Positions 13,737 through 25,297 of a stretch of DNA of 64,000 bases are shown here, piece by piece (within the stretch, counting starts at the first letter, position 1; the number at the start of each line of letters is the position of its first letter). A program made the translations under genes and the position numbers. Source of the DNA: Brevipalpus yothersi (lineage: Eukaryota > Arthropoda > Arachnida > Trombidiformes > Tenuipalpidae); contig QZCP01000046.1 in NCBI GenBank assembly GCA_003956705.1, forward strand, positions 99,605-163,604, given 5' to 3'. Under the pieces are notes generated by a model that did no database searches, had not been told where the DNA came from, and saw only the letters and a list, made by a program, of their open reading frames with translations.

Positions 13737-14561
13737 ATGATGTCTCGAGATGCTAATTGGATATGTGTATTCTGTAAACAGCCGCCACACTATAAAAGTA
13801 TGGGCGATCTGTTCGGTCCATACATGGTGACTATAGAAAATCGTTCTTCATTGTCCACTCCATCGTCATCAACAACAATTAATCAAGTACAAAATGCTAA
13901 TAATAATCATTTTTCATTAAATCATTCATCGATATCTTCAACATCTGGCATGACAAATAATAATAATAATAATAATATCATTTCTTCTTCTTCATCATCT
14001 TCCTCTTCCTCTGCCACTACTACTATTACCACCACCACTACTACTACTACCAATTCTGCTCAGCCTTTTATGAGTATTATTCCGATCGATTTGAATGATG
14101 CTAAAAATCATAAACTAATCGAATCCCGTACAAGTATGGGCAACACTGGTCAATCATCAATCAAGACGAACACAGAGATCACTTCCGTTAAGCGAAAGCT
14201 ATTCGATTTCACGTGTGATGATTCGTTTGGCAAAAAGTTGAAAAAACAATCCAACATCGATGCATCATCTACACCGGCATCTGGATCCAACAATCAATTG
14301 GAAGTATGGTTCCATGAAAATTGTCTAGTGTGGTCTTATGGTGTTTTTATGGCGGGAAATCGAATTCGAAATATTGATGATGCGGTTAATGATTCAATGA
14401 ATCGAGCTTGTAATAAGTGTAAATTGAAAGGTGCCTCACTGGGATGTCCTCACAAGGGTTGCTCGTTTTGTTACCATTATATATGTGCTAGTGAAAGTGG
14501 CTGTGGAATGGATGAGGAAAATTTTCTCATACACTGTCCCAAGCATAAAGTGAAATCATGA
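13737..14561 (+). CDS. Small RAI1/TCF20-like extended PHD finger protein
   Basis: A 274-residue single-exon protein that is essentially one extended PHD domain interrupted by low-complexity sequence. The N-terminal half-site is CVFCKQPPHYKSMGDLFGPY. After about 140 residues of Asn, Ser and Thr runs, the rest follows: WFHENCLVWSYGV, CNKCKLKGASLGC, HKGCSFCYHYICA and ENFLIHCPKHK. The GDLFGPY signature and the WxHExCxVW block are typical of the C-terminal ePHD of RAI1/TCF20, chromatin proteins that read nucleosomes. The long N-terminal region of those proteins is missing. The frame stays open upstream to 13593, but that part looks non-coding; MMSRDANW directly before the domain is the likely start. 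Confidence 0.8.
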   Translation: MMSRDANWICVFCKQPPHYKSMGDLFGPYMVTIENRSSLSTPSSSTTINQVQNANNNHFSLNHSSISSTSGMTNNNNNNNIISSSSSSSSSSATTTITTTTTTTTNSAQPFMSIIPIDLNDAKNHKLIESRTSMGNTGQSSIKTNTEITSVKRKLFDFTCDDSFGKKLKKQSNIDASSTPASGSNNQLEVWFHENCLVWSYGVFMAGNRIRNIDDAVNDSMNRACNKCKLKGASLGCPHKGCSFCYHYICASESGCGMDEENFLIHCPKHKVKS

Positions 14562-14974
14562 AAAGATTTGCCCAAAGGGTTCCAATATATATACATATAT
14601 ACACTTATATATATATTGAAACATCAAGTATTTCTCTTTTTTTCTCGTCTTTCATTAGGGTATGAATTCAATTGTGGTCATTTTCTGCCATTTTGATGCA
14701 TGGATTGTTGAACACATACACTTGTAATTTATAACTTGGAAAAAAATTCTAGTTTCCATACAGTGATGATATTAGTTAGAATTAAAAATGATGATTTTCG
14801 ATATTTTTTGATGAATTTTAATGTGTTTGCATGAATTTATGAATTCAAGTGACTGAAAATCTCAAAGTTTAATTGCAAAAAAAACTTTCTTATCAAAGAG
14901 AATAGAAAATTTGAGCTCGCGCTTGAGCTGAGGCAAGAGGTGGGACTTGAAGGCAAATTGAAATAATTAGAAAA
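14562..14974. other. Convergent 3' region
   Basis: Spacer between the ePHD gene and the convergent MEST-like gene, with ATATAT runs near 14585-14615. No coding signal. Confidence 0.5.
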
Positions 14975-16583
14975 CTATAATCTACCAGTAGAGTTCATTT
15001 TTTGTAGGAATTGATCCAACCTTCTGAAAACCTCTTCAGGTGCTTCATAGTGAGGATAATGACCGATTGAATCACTCAATCTATCGAGATATGGATTGGG
15101 TATAAGCTTGTGATACATTGCATCGAAAGGTGGAGGATTAATTGGATCTGCTGGTCCATAAATGAATTGGATAGGTATCTTTGTCGATTTGAGAGCGGAA
15201 ACCCAACGTTCTTCATTATCATGTCGTTCTTCCATGTAAGCTAGCAATTCACTGAAAACTTTGTAGCCATTATTTTGACGAACTATGTGCCAAAAGTCAC
15301 CAATCTCTGCATGATTCAGAGATGAATCTCCAAAAACACGATTCAGAGTTGAACCAAAAAACTGTCTATTTACTATCTTATTAAGAAGAGAGCCAACAAT
15401 GGGCCAGCGAAGTGCCTATCAAAGAAAGTTTTTGGTTAAAATTGTTGAATCCTCTGGTTTATCAGATTTTTTGATCTCACCCGTTGAACAATGAGGGGTG
15501 AATAGACTCCTGGAATGATTCCACCATTCATAAGGGTGACACTTTTAATTTGAAATGGAATTTTTCCTTCTCTGTAAGATATGGAAATTCAAAATATTTA
15601 TCTATTGCCTTCGATGCAACGAAAATCAATGGAAAAGGAAAGAGGTTAAAACGGATATTTACTTGAATCGAGCGAGTATTTCTTGTGTAACTGTGTCCCC
15701 GTAGTCATGAGCAAGAATATGAATTTGACTTATGCCAAGATGCTTGATTATTCTCTCGACAATGTCACTCTGTTCAAAGATCGAGTAACGATGGTCCGCC
15801 TGTGTGAAAATGAATGTGTGAACAAAAAATTCATTCATGATGTGAAAACGCTTTTCATGTGAGTTTAGAAGCTTACTGGCTTATCGCTGAATCCCATTCC
15901 AAGGAAATCAATGAAAATCACACGATCAAAGATTTTCCGGAAGTGAGGCAGTATCTTGAAGTAATCGAAACTGGAAGTTGGAAATCCATGTAAGCAAAGT
16001 AATGTATTGCTTACTGGCTCATTGATTATCTTATCTAGAAGTGAAGAAAGAAGAAAAAATTGATTGTAAAATGATGCCATCAAATCTAAATACAAGTCAA
16101 ATCAAGATGAGGATCAAGATATTGCATTTCATGACCATTTGTGACAAGTTGATTGAACAAAGGAGTTCGACAAATTAAAAAATTTCACTCCAAGGAATTG
16201 TCACTCCTGAATGTTCGGCTACTTCAACAAGATATAAGCATACAATCGAACTATTTTTAACCAGTTAATTAATAAGAGACAAAAGACGAAAGTTAGCCTC
16301 TCAGATTCAACATCTCATTTGAACTCTTTCTCAGAAAGCTAGGCTTGAACTCACAACCCATCAATCAAGATCGAGTCTAATGAAAATGATAGTGATCAGA
16401 AGGTATTGTAATTCAATACTTACTCATATAGAAAACATTGAATTTATCAAATTTGTAAAATTCTCCCCAACTTTTCCATTGATATACAATCGGTGATATT
16501 GGTGGTGGTGGATAGTTCATCCATCCGAACCAAACACTGAGAAACACAACTCCAATCGATGATATAAGTGTCCATTTTTCCAT
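14975..16583 (-). CDS. MEST: MEST-like alpha/beta hydrolase
   Basis: ER-membrane hydrolase related to mammalian MEST/PEG1 and, more distantly, to epoxide hydrolases; its substrate is not established. Exons 16583-16424, 16034-15877, 15799-15663, 15571-15481 and 15415-14975 splice in frame to 328 residues (human MEST about 335). A membrane helix lies at residues ~5-23. Motifs follow the family: CLHGFPTSSFDY, DFLGMGFSDKP, HRYSIFEQ, AHDYGDTV (acidic nucleophile position), MNGGIIP, FIYGPADPINPP and SIGHYPHYEAPE (catalytic His region). The first intron of about 390 bp contains no extra exon that the family alignment would demand. The orthology call rests on these shared blocks, not on an alignment score. 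Confidence 0.93.
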
Positions 16584-16663
16584 GATTTTTATCGTTTTCG
16601 GAATGATATCGGTACCATACACAATCTATCACATTTCTGAACTGGAATATCAACAAGGATTAA

Positions 16664-16687
16664 CAGTATACAGTATACAGTATACAG
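16664..16687. repeat. Short CAGTATA tandem repeat
   Basis: A 7-base unit (cagtata) repeats about three and a half times just upstream of the MEST-like gene. It is probably a simple microsatellite. Confidence 0.7.
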
Positions 16688-16851
16688 GCAGCATGTGTCA
16701 ATGTGTTTATCCAAATTATTAACCAGTAACAAACCATGAAAAGTATAAGACACGTTCATACTGAAACTTTGTGTCTGTTTACAAACTGCTATCTCCACTT
16801 TCTGTCGTTTTGTAGATGTCTGTTAAACTGATTTTGATCAAATTGAACTGC

Positions 16852-16923
16852 GGGTCAGTGGTCTAGGGGTATGATTCTCGCTTCGGGTGCGAGAGGTCCC
16901 GGGTTCAAATCCCGGCTGACCCC
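16852..16923 (+). tRNA. tRNA-Pro (anticodon CGG)
   Basis: A 72-base cloverleaf. The acceptor stem pairs GGGTCAG with CTGACCC, followed by the discriminator C. A D-arm with GGTCTAGGGGTATGA follows. The anticodon stem CTCGC/GCGAG closes the loop TTCGGGT, which reads CGG. The T-arm is CCCGGGTTCAAATCCCGG. There is no intron. Internal A and B boxes are present, and a T-run just after 16926 would serve as a Pol III terminator. It sits alone between the 5' ends of the MEST-like and FAM76 genes. Confidence 0.97.
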
Positions 16924-17852
16924 TGACTTTTATTTCATGATGAGCATACCATAATCATTCATGGTCAATTTTACTTTACATCACCTATTACATTCGATAG
17001 AGACAAATTTTGGTTTTCATCAAAATTAGGTCATAAATTGTCCACCAAACAGAGTAAAATTTTTTCCATCTTCCCAGCAGAGTTCATCAACCAAACATAA
17101 TTATTATCATGATGAAAAGTTGAAATTTTTTCACTCTTTTTTCAGCAACTCATTTTAGTACCGTTTCGGCTTTGGAGGCAGCACTTTCTACCAATTTTAT
17201 GCCTGTCGCTAGTAGTGCTCTCTGTTGATCAGTGAGTGTCACTATATAGTGTCACTAAAAAATTTTTTCAAGGTACAGAAGAAGACTCATCAGCATCATC
17301 TGTTCATCATTGACTGTGTGTGTGTGATGAGTGTTTTATGAATTGAATTTGATTTTAAGTGTATTTAATCAGTAAACTTTATTTATCATTCTCTTTAAAT
17401 CTTTCTCTTTCCCTTCTTCTTTGTGAGTGTGAAGTTAAGGTTACTTTTAATTACGGTGTGTGTATATTCGATTGATGTGTGTGTGTGGACAGCCGGAAGA
17501 CTTGGATGCATACTTTTTGAAATCGGCTTACTAAAGACAAGAAAACACCTCTTCATTTGTTGAGTGAAAACCTTTTCACTTACCTTCGTGGACACAAGTT
17601 TCAATCAAGATTATTCTTGTTACAAATTATTTTGGTGTCTGTGTGTTTTGGTAGTTTGTTCGATATTTTGTGAATTTTCAGGCTACAATTTCTTTTTCTC
17701 CTGCTTACATCATTTGAGATAGAGAGAGAGAGAATCAGATTGTTTTTGGTGTTACCATTCATCTTGCAGAGTTGCATCAACAAGAGTTAACACTTTTATC
17801 AGCAGATTGTCATTTCTTGATTCGACGAGATTGTGTATAATACATTTACATA
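16924..17852. other. Upstream region of FAM76
   Basis: About 0.9 kb of AT-rich sequence with short GT and GA tracts. It is probably the FAM76 promoter and 5' UTR. No coding frame with convincing character. Confidence 0.45.
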
Positions 17853-19605
17853 ATGTCTAGTACTGGACCATTATTTGCTTGTACTCGGTGTAACTCTCGG
17901 CACCCATTTGAAGAGTTATCATCCGGTCAACAGCTCTGTCGGGTAAGTAATGAATATATACTATGCACATATGATCTCTAGTTCTGAATGTAAACAAGTC
18001 AAGCTTTTTTCACCACATACCAGTGGACATTTTTTTCTGACACGATGGAATGAGGCTTCTTCTCGGTCATATATTGATCCATATATCATTGTTTGCCTGA
18101 AGAAAAGTCGAAAACCTAGCTCAAAGGTCAAGGAATTGGCCATTCCTCAAAATCTTTAGTAATTTTCATTCTAAATTCTCTAGGAATGTCGAGGAGCTTA
18201 TCCTATTGTCAAGTGTACCTATTGCCGAACTGAGTTCCAGCAGGAAAGTAAATCAAGTTTGAATACTATCTGCAAAAAGTGTGAACAAAATGTGAAACTT
18301 TATGGAAAGGTAAGTAATTTTAACTGGATCAAGTTCAGTGAAATGATGATAAGATTGAACCCGCTAGACTAGAATCTCTCATCAAAAGGGTTATGAAGAT
18401 GGTGTATAGGAAGTAAAAAGGAGAAAGAAATCTAAAATAGATTCACATTTTTCTAAATTATTTTCCCTCTCCACAGCCTTCAGCCTGTGAATATTGTAAC
18501 ATTATAGCTGCATTCATTGGCAACAAGTGCCAAAGATGTACTAACTCAGAGAAACGTTATGGGTCTCCTCTGCCTTGTGAACAGTGCAAGCAGAGATGTG
18601 CTTTTGATCGTAAAGATCCTGAGAGTCGTAAGAAAGTTGATGGTAAATTGTTGTGTTGGCTTTGTACCCTATCATACAAGAGAGCTTTGGCAAAAGCCAA
18701 ACAAAATGATACCTCTATACGACATACGTCTATTCATGTGCACCACAAAAGTCGATCTTCATCTAGTAAACAGAAGTAAGTTCAGTGATTCTGTTTTTCC
18801 TGTAATTTTCCAATTAAAACTATTATAACAATCGTGTTTTTTCTCCAACTCTTTCCTCCTCTCCACTTCTGGTCTTTTCTCCTTGAAGAGGTGAATCACG
18901 ATCGCATCATCGAACCCACCATAGCAGTAGTTCTTCCGATCTAATGAGTAATTCAACTGGAGGCACTATCAGCAAAAAACCTCGTCTAGAAACTCCTAAC
19001 GGTGGCTTAACAGGCCTATCCGTGACACTATCTAGCTCAATAACAGATAGTTCAATGATGGACATAGGTAATAGTGATCATGTTGTGGCTGTAACACAAC
19101 TGAGAGAACAATTGGCAACTCTACATAAACAGAGGGCTAAAGACAAGGCTGATCTTCTTGAAAAAGACAAGAAGGTAAGTAACATTCATACTAATACATC
19201 TCCAGCAAAAAAACATAACAGATGTGCTGTTGCTAGTGAAACAATTATCATAGCCTTACTATTGAGATTGTTTCACCTGTTTCTGCTCATTAATTGTTCA
19301 ATTCTTATGGAAAATATGATAGACAGCATTCAAATGTCTCTTTCCATCCATAGATCGCTGAACTTAAATCACATAGCAGTCGAATTGAAAGGGAATGGAG
19401 AGAGAAGCTTCAAACTCAGCAAAAGTCTAGCGAGGAGAAGACAAACAATTTACAACAGAAAATTGCGCAACTACTGAAGCAAATTGCTTCTCTCTCAAAA
19501 GCTAATAAAAAGAACAACAACAGTAATAACAACAACAATTCCAATTCCAATTTGATTGGAAACAATCACACTCCGAACGACAGTCCTACGGCATCTATAT
19601 TATAA
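17853..19605 (+). CDS. FAM76B: FAM76 family protein
   Basis: Conserved animal nuclear protein; human FAM76A/B are poorly understood and FAM76B locates to nuclear speckles. Exons 17853-17942, 18184-18309, 18477-18775, 18889-19174 and 19354-19605 give 350 residues, the family length. The N-terminal half carries paired cysteines typical of the family (FACTRCNSRHPFEEL, CTYCRTEF, CKKCEQ, CEYCNIIA, CQRCTNSEKRYG, PCEQCKQRCAFDR, CWLCTLSYKRA). A His/Ser-rich stretch follows, then two coiled-coil segments (HVVAVTQLREQLATLHKQR and RIEREWREKLQTQQ) and an Asn-rich tail. The repeated Cys-x2-Cys pairs suggest zinc binding. Human has A and B; this looks like the single invertebrate orthologue. Confidence 0.93.
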
Positions 19606-20415
19606 GCCTAAGGCCAATTTATCAGCACTGTTGATTTGGCAAGATCATTGCTTATGAATCGTAAGAAAATCTACTTTATCCCATCTCTTTAATTAATTAA
19701 TCAAATCACATGTGAGAACTCTTACTCTTTTCCTGTTCTCATCTTTGTGACCATTCCTGATCAAGCCCTTCCTTCCTCTCCAATCAATCTAACTCGATCA
19801 GTTTTATCACAAAAATGATCTAAGCAACAGCAGCATGAGTATGCATTTTTTGGATGAACAGCTAATGGACAAAAATTTGTTTGGCATTCATTTGACAACA
19901 ACAACAACAACGACGACGAATTATGACTCAACGTACCCAACACTCATCACTCTCTCTTACTTTCTTTCCATGTGTATACCCAATGGTATACATATCGAAC
20001 GGCGTCACTTGGCTTGACTTCGACAGATGAAATGAGTCATAGTTCTGATCACTTTGAATTCAATTGGCCAAACCTATTTAAATCTATATTACCTCATAAT
20101 ATCTATCTTGTAGCCTTCATGCGACCTTTCCTCTATTTGATGATAACTCATCTCTAATTTGTTCATGTACTCGCTGGAATGCTTATGTATAATCTAGGAC
20201 CTCTGTCTTCCTAGAGATAGCAACCTTTAAAATTTATAAATTTTATCGGAAATTGACAATTGTTATTATTACAAATTTCGTGAAGTGAAAAAAATTGATC
20301 TTCTCTCACAGCTGAACTGAGTGGAAAGTGAATGAAAAATGGGTACATGTATTACCTCAGCTAGAGAGAGGAAGACCAAAATTTTCTTTTGCTTCGGATC
20401 TCTCCAAGATGATGT
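19606..20415. other. Convergent 3' region
   Basis: About 0.8 kb between FAM76 (+) and the unknown membrane protein (-). It contains a CAA/CGA trinucleotide run near 19898-19920. No coding signal. Confidence 0.45.
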
Positions 20416-21246
20416 TCATCGCAGAGTATTCCAACTAAAGTAGCGAACTTCTTTCTGTCGCTTTCGATTAATCGCTCTACTATCATTTGATCCATTATCG
20501 GCATCAGTAGTTGCATATTCAGCCAAAGCCGGTGGGGTTGTGTCCTCATTTCTCATTTGACCAACAATATTTCGCTCAATCGGATTATCAAGTGATTCTC
20601 CCGCAGGATAATCACTCAAATCTATTCCTGTTATTCTGACGAAAATTTTAACAAAAGCATTGTGAATAACTTCTACTAGAGTCTCTTCTCCATCAAAAGC
20701 GGTGAATACCAGCTCAGTGATAAAGTAAGAGAAGGAATATGTAACAGCACTTGACCATAGACTGTACACCAATATCGCGACATCTTTACTGTTCACGTGA
20801 AGCCTAGTTCCACCGACAAACATGTCTTGAAAATTTCGATCTTTGGGCAAATTTTCATTTACAAATCGAAATATCGCGATCTCATAAATAATAACCCAAA
20901 ATAAGTGTATAATGGCTACAGGTATACACCTGAAACCTTTCTCACTGTGCTGAAATATACTTTGAATACCAATCATTTCAGCAGAAATTTCAAAACGAGC
21001 TAAACTGGCGAAGAAGATGATCCAACCCATACCAAACATGGATAAGAGAGAATAAACGAGTAAATTTGATTCAGATAGTGTTGTTGACAGTGAAGCATTG
21101 TCGGAAAGCGAGCCAAGCTCGTTGACAATTGCTGAGAAGGATAAAAGAGTCAAAATAAGGGTGACAAGTAATATGGAAACGGTAAGAAATACTGGAGGTT
21201 TACAGCAAATGCACGTAAAAAGAATGGTATTCTTGAAAGAAATCAT
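20416..21246 (-). CDS. Unrecognised multi-pass membrane protein
   Basis: A single-exon 276-residue frame. Strong hydrophobic segments are seen at about residues 20-42, 66-84, 105-124 and 157-178, so there are four or five membrane helices. A hydrophilic C-terminal tail of ~80 residues (NPIERNIVGQ, NRKRQKEVRY) follows. CICC near the N-terminus may be a palmitoylation or turn motif. An ATG at 21246 is preferred over the GTG just before it. It lies 376 bp downstream of the ELOVL-like gene on the same strand, but the two share no visible similarity. I do not recognise the family and assign no function. Confidence 0.65.
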   Translation of the reverse strand: MISFKNTILFTCICCKPPVFLTVSILLVTLILTLLSFSAIVNELGSLSDNASLSTTLSESNLLVYSLLSMFGMGWIIFFASLARFEISAEMIGIQSIFQHSEKGFRCIPVAIIHLFWVIIYEIAIFRFVNENLPKDRNFQDMFVGGTRLHVNSKDVAILVYSLWSSAVTYSFSYFITELVFTAFDGEETLVEVIHNAFVKIFVRITGIDLSDYPAGESLDNPIERNIVGQMRNEDTTPPALAEYATTDADNGSNDSRAINRKRQKEVRYFSWNTLR

Positions 21247-21622
21247 CACCCATCGAGCGAGCTGATTAGAAAAGAGAACCTAAATTTCCCAAGGATTAGA
21301 CTGAACAACAATAGATTATGATCATAGTAAGCAACAATAAAGGGACATTAGATGTTAATAGTGATTCAATCACATTTTGATGATTGGAGAAATACAATTC
21401 AATAAACATAAATTCGATTCAATAAATTTAAACGGGATCCTAATCTTCGAATTCCATCACATTTGTGCACATCTTTCACATTAATCTCCTAATTAATAAT
21501 ATCGGTAGATCAGCGTAATTATTTTGATTTAGAAGACACGTGTGAAATTATTCTGGTTCAATCAAAATGGTAACATCATATCATCATGCTGGACGAAGAT
21601 ACATGAGAAAATTGACTAGTAA
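21247..21622. other. Spacer between two minus-strand membrane-protein genes
   Basis: AT-rich, no coding character. It probably contains the promoter of the downstream gene. Confidence 0.4.
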
Positions 21623-22366
21623 TCATGAATAGGAATAGTATGAGCAAATCATGACTAAATTGAGGAGAGCAAATGAACACTCGTAGATTGATAAAAAACG
21701 TGGAAGATCGCAAGAAGATAGATTGATGACGAACAGTCCATGAGAAAATAAGGCACAAAATTCCAGTAGACGAAGAATGAAAATGAATTTATCCCAAAAT
21801 CCACGAATTTTGAGATTCACTCCTGCAGATTGAAGAGTATTATGCCAGAAAATGAACATGCCAACAAACAGGTCGATTAACGGATAGAAAGTCATCAAAT
21901 TATTCGGATATTTGAGTCCAATGTGAACTAGTCCAAAGTTAGCGAAAGTTCGAAAAACCTCAATAAGCTGGATATGACGTCTTTTTTTCATCAAAATGTG
22001 CATAACGGTCTCCAAACATTCCATTATTTTGGCCCACAAGAACACATAAATCACATAGACAACAAAAAATGACTTCACATCCTTGTAATCCAAAGCTGTA
22101 CAAGACCATGAGGTAAATCCCCACTGTGTGGTCCACAAAACAAGCAGAAAACCAACTACATGCACACCGAATTGGTACCCATTGTAGATGAGAAGATGTG
22201 GATTTAGATTGAATGCTGGCCGAAGCCTCATCCATTTGGGTCCATCTTTCACGAAATAAAAGTAGATGAGAAAGAAAACGGCGATTTTTTTCGATGTCTC
22301 ATGAACATCTTTACCGTCGAGGAACGATCTCAGAGGATGCTCATCCAATTCATTGGTAAACATCAT
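21623..22366 (-). CDS. ELOVL-like protein without the catalytic histidine box
   Basis: A single-exon 247-residue frame with the overall ELOVL layout: hydrophobic helices, the N-terminal block WMRLRPAFNLNPHLLIYNG (compare LMRNRPPFNLK in elongases), and AKIMECLETVMHILMKKRR in the place of the family's SKxxELxDTxxxxLRKK. ELOVL enzymes condense malonyl-CoA with acyl-CoA in the ER membrane and need the HxxHH box. Here the corresponding segment reads EVFRTFANF, with no histidine, and the NSxVHxxMYxYY block reads LIDLFVGMFIFWH. The Asp of the LxDT signature is Glu. There is no C-terminal lysine ER-retrieval signal. It is therefore likely a catalytically dead paralogue or a changed function. The intact frame argues against a dead gene. 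Confidence 0.72.
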   Translation of the reverse strand: MMFTNELDEHPLRSFLDGKDVHETSKKIAVFFLIYFYFVKDGPKWMRLRPAFNLNPHLLIYNGYQFGVHVVGFLLVLWTTQWGFTSWSCTALDYKDVKSFFVVYVIYVFLWAKIMECLETVMHILMKKRRHIQLIEVFRTFANFGLVHIGLKYPNNLMTFYPLIDLFVGMFIFWHNTLQSAGVNLKIRGFWDKFIFILRLLEFCALFSHGLFVINLSSCDLPRFLSIYECSFALLNLVMICSYYSYS

Positions 22367-22962
22367 GAGACAAAAATTGATTGAAAGTTTCTACTTCAAC
22401 AACAAGACTCAGATTCAGAACTTGAGATCAACGGTCAGACCTATTGACACCCTTTTCATGAGCTTGGCCCCTTGAAGCAACTTGAGGATCAACTTGGACA
22501 AGAAGAGAGCGAGCGAGAGAGAGAGAGTTGAAAAATAGCGACCTACTTCTGAACAGCATCTTTTTACTTTATATTCATTGATGAGAACCTAATTCAATGA
22601 TAGACTCACTTTGTTAGGGGCTAGCAAGATGAACAAGTTTTTTTTGGTCAGCAAAAGAAGCGAAAATAGCAAAGCACAACATCAATCAAGGTGAAATAGA
22701 GCGAAAAAAGAGAACTCCACAGAAAAAAATGATAAATTGTATCAAACGATATTTTTTGACTGTGTATCAGTTGCATGAATCTTATTAATTAGAATGAGCA
22801 AAGGTCTATTCAAAGATAGACAGTAAAGGTTCACAATTCTTTTGATGTCGAAATAAAATCTAGGAATCTTGGTCATATTCTCGCGCTATCGCTTACTATC
22901 TAACCAGAGACTATCATTTTTTTATTGATAGTAACATGAACGATCAAAGTTTTTGTTAGAAT
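22367..22962. other. Spacer upstream of the ELOVL-like gene
   Basis: About 0.6 kb with a GA tract near 22503-22528. The right part (from about 22855) is shared with 32034-32160 and belongs to the RTN4IP1 duplication unit. Confidence 0.5.
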
Positions 22963-24726
22963 CTAAGACTGTATTTGAATAATCGTTTTACCTCGAAGAT
23001 GACCATTTCTTACTTTAGTATATGCTTCGGGCAATTGATCCATTGGAAAAACTTGATCGATGATTGGTTTGACAGCTCCTTTTTGGACAAGTTGACTAAG
23101 AAGTTTAAGTCCACTGTAACTAGGATGATAGAAGGCCCAACGAAGAATTATGCCATCTCTTAAAGTTCCGAAACCATCTTGACTAGCTTTCAATATATTC
23201 CAAAGAGTTCCTTGAATAAGTCCTTTCTCATCGAAATTCCTTAGAAGAGGTGAATTGATGGTTATGTACTGTGAACAACGTTTCTTCAGGCACTTATAGG
23301 CTTGATGATCTATAGATGTACCATCAGTTCTTTTGGCACAATCTATGACCATATCGAAAGACTGAATATACTGGGATAATCCATCTGAACGGTAGTCAAT
23401 TACTTGATCAACGTCGATAATTTCTTGTAGCCAAGAAATTGCATCGGCTGAACAAGTTGTGGCAACCCAGGCATTCCAATTTTGTAATATCTGAACAACG
23501 ATCGAGCCAACACCACCAGTACCACCAAGTACTAGAACTCTGATAGTATGATCAAGTAAGAAATAGGTTGAAGGAAAAAAAATATAATTGATTTAGACTC
23601 TCTTGTGAGAGATGATGCTACAGAATAGAGGAATAGAGGAAATCAGCAACACATGACAATATTGAGATGATTATCTAACCTATCCGCAAGAATATTATTA
23701 AACTGAACACTAATGGTACTCGAAGTAATAATTAGATACACTGTTTGAATCGTTGATCAAGTCAATCATCATATTATTTAGCATATTATGATGTTATCAT
23801 GCTGAATAGAATTTAGAAAACAATCTGATGAAGAACGAAACATACCGCTTCCCAGCACAATTAGTTTCATTCAGTCCACCGAATGTTGTTATGGCTGATA
23901 GAGCTGTCAGACCAGCGTATGGAAAGCAGGCTGCTTCATTGTGACTAATGTTTTGAGGCTTTCTTATTATCTGAAAGAAAAGAAGAGAAAATCAATAAAG
24001 TTACAGATAGCTTTCCACTATAATGAGTCTCAATGCTCGTCAGTGCAATCCTCCTATGATATAAATTGCAATTGGGTTGAAATTTTTGAAATTTCTCCCC
24101 AGGTACAAGAGAACTTGGCTTACCTCAGAGTCTTTGGCAATAACATAATGGCTATGACATCCTTGCTTATACGGTGGTATTGCACCCATAACGACATCAT
24201 TAATTTCAACATTTTTTACATTACATCCTTTATCAACAATAATACCAGAAAAATCACGTCCCAATGTCAAGGGAAGCCTGTCAAATGAAACGCCCGAGGC
24301 TCTACAGCGAGTTGAGGTGAGAAAATCGAGCTTCTCCAACAATTCATTACCATAACCATAGCACATCAAAACATCAAGTGGATTAACACTGGTTGAACAT
24401 ACACGAACCAATACTTCATCAGGAGATCTTATCTGTGGCAAAGGTTTGACAGAATTGTAGCACAGTGTTGTGGTGAAGTCTACATCTTCTCTTGGCGAGA
24501 CAAAGCTGTTGATTTCCCATGTTCCACAATGTAGCTTGGGTGGATCACTTTGATTGTGATTGTGGTGGTGATGATGATGTTGATGACCAGAGTCTTGTCT
24601 TAAAGTAGATGATGTTGATGACCACCTCAATGGTGTCAAAATAGATGGTGTATTTACATTTGAAGTGATAAATAAATCAGGTATCGAAAAATTAAACAAC
24701 ACTCGAGCTCGACTTGCAAACGCCAT
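22963..24726 (-). CDS. RTN4IP1: Reticulon-4-interacting protein 1 (mitochondrial zinc-less MDR oxidoreductase)
   Basis: Medium-chain oxidoreductase of the RTN4IP1 family; the human protein is mitochondrial and acts in ubiquinone synthesis and complex I assembly. Exons 24726-24124, 23970-23846 and 23539-22963 splice in frame to 434 residues. The N-terminus (MAFASRARVLFNF) is basic and hydrophobic, as expected for mitochondrial import. A His-rich run follows, then the catalytic domain: VRVCSTSVNPLDV, LTLGRDFSGIIVDKG, GAIPPYKQGCHSHY, CFPYAGLTALSA and the nucleotide loop LVLGGTGGVGS. The C-terminal end KVRNGHLRGKTIIQ is typical. A longer frame starts with GTG at 24780; the ATG at 24726 is preferred. 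Its damaged copy lies at 32030-32880. Confidence 0.93.
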
Positions 24727-25018
24727 TTTCCTTGTCCTGGCGATTGTGTTGCACAATTTTTTTGTAGCGCTGCTGTTCACTGAACAGTGCTTCAGGATGC
24801 TGTCAGGATGAAACTTTCTGAAAGAGATAAAGAAGAATATTTCTGATTATTTCTGATTATGGAATCCAGAATATTGGAGAGAAAAAATTGTAACTTGGTA
24901 AGATTTTTGGTGTGATGAGAATTATTGATAATTGAGGAGAGATGAAAAATTACCTGGAGGCTTGGAATTTATCGGTGGCTGCGTGGAATAGAGTTTCGAA
25001 CAGATAATTCATAATTCG
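24727..25018. other. Spacer inside the duplicated block
   Basis: Holds the repeated phrase ctggaatccagaata-like sequence (near 24860), also found upstream of the other two small-gene copies (near 25515 and 32910). This marks the start of the repeat unit. Confidence 0.5.
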
Positions 25019-25297
25019 TTGACTTGATTGCTTGACGTGACTTTACAACGATTCCAACAGTAGTGACAGCTGAGTAAAATTTTGAGTAAATTAAGTGCCA
25101 CAAGGTAAAAAGATGAATTCACGAGATCCTGATGAAGTCCCGCAATACTCTTTTGAAAAAAAATCTTTGATAGGTGAAGAATCGGGCTCTTCTGAATGTT
25201 CACTATAACTTGAAATAGAGCTTTGGATAGCCAACTGTTGAATGATGATACTTGAAAAGAATATAAATATATGTGAAAATATAGACCAGATAAACAC
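25019..25297 (-). pseudogene. Frameshifted copy of the small membrane-protein gene
   Basis: In one frame the sequence reads like the intact neighbour (hydrophobic start, then SISSYSEHSEEPDSSPIKDFF, compare SLVSSNSENSREESSSPVADFF). It then loses phase, and the conserved end CHYCWNRC with a terminal NEL appears in another frame. No single frame covers the whole protein, so the copy appears dead. It is a tandem duplicate of the gene at 25660-25947. Confidence 0.72.

Noticed and set aside
24727..24780. Longer N-terminus of RTN4IP1 from a GTG codon
   Set aside because: No ATG in the extension; MAFASRAR at 24726 already gives a good mitochondrial presequence.
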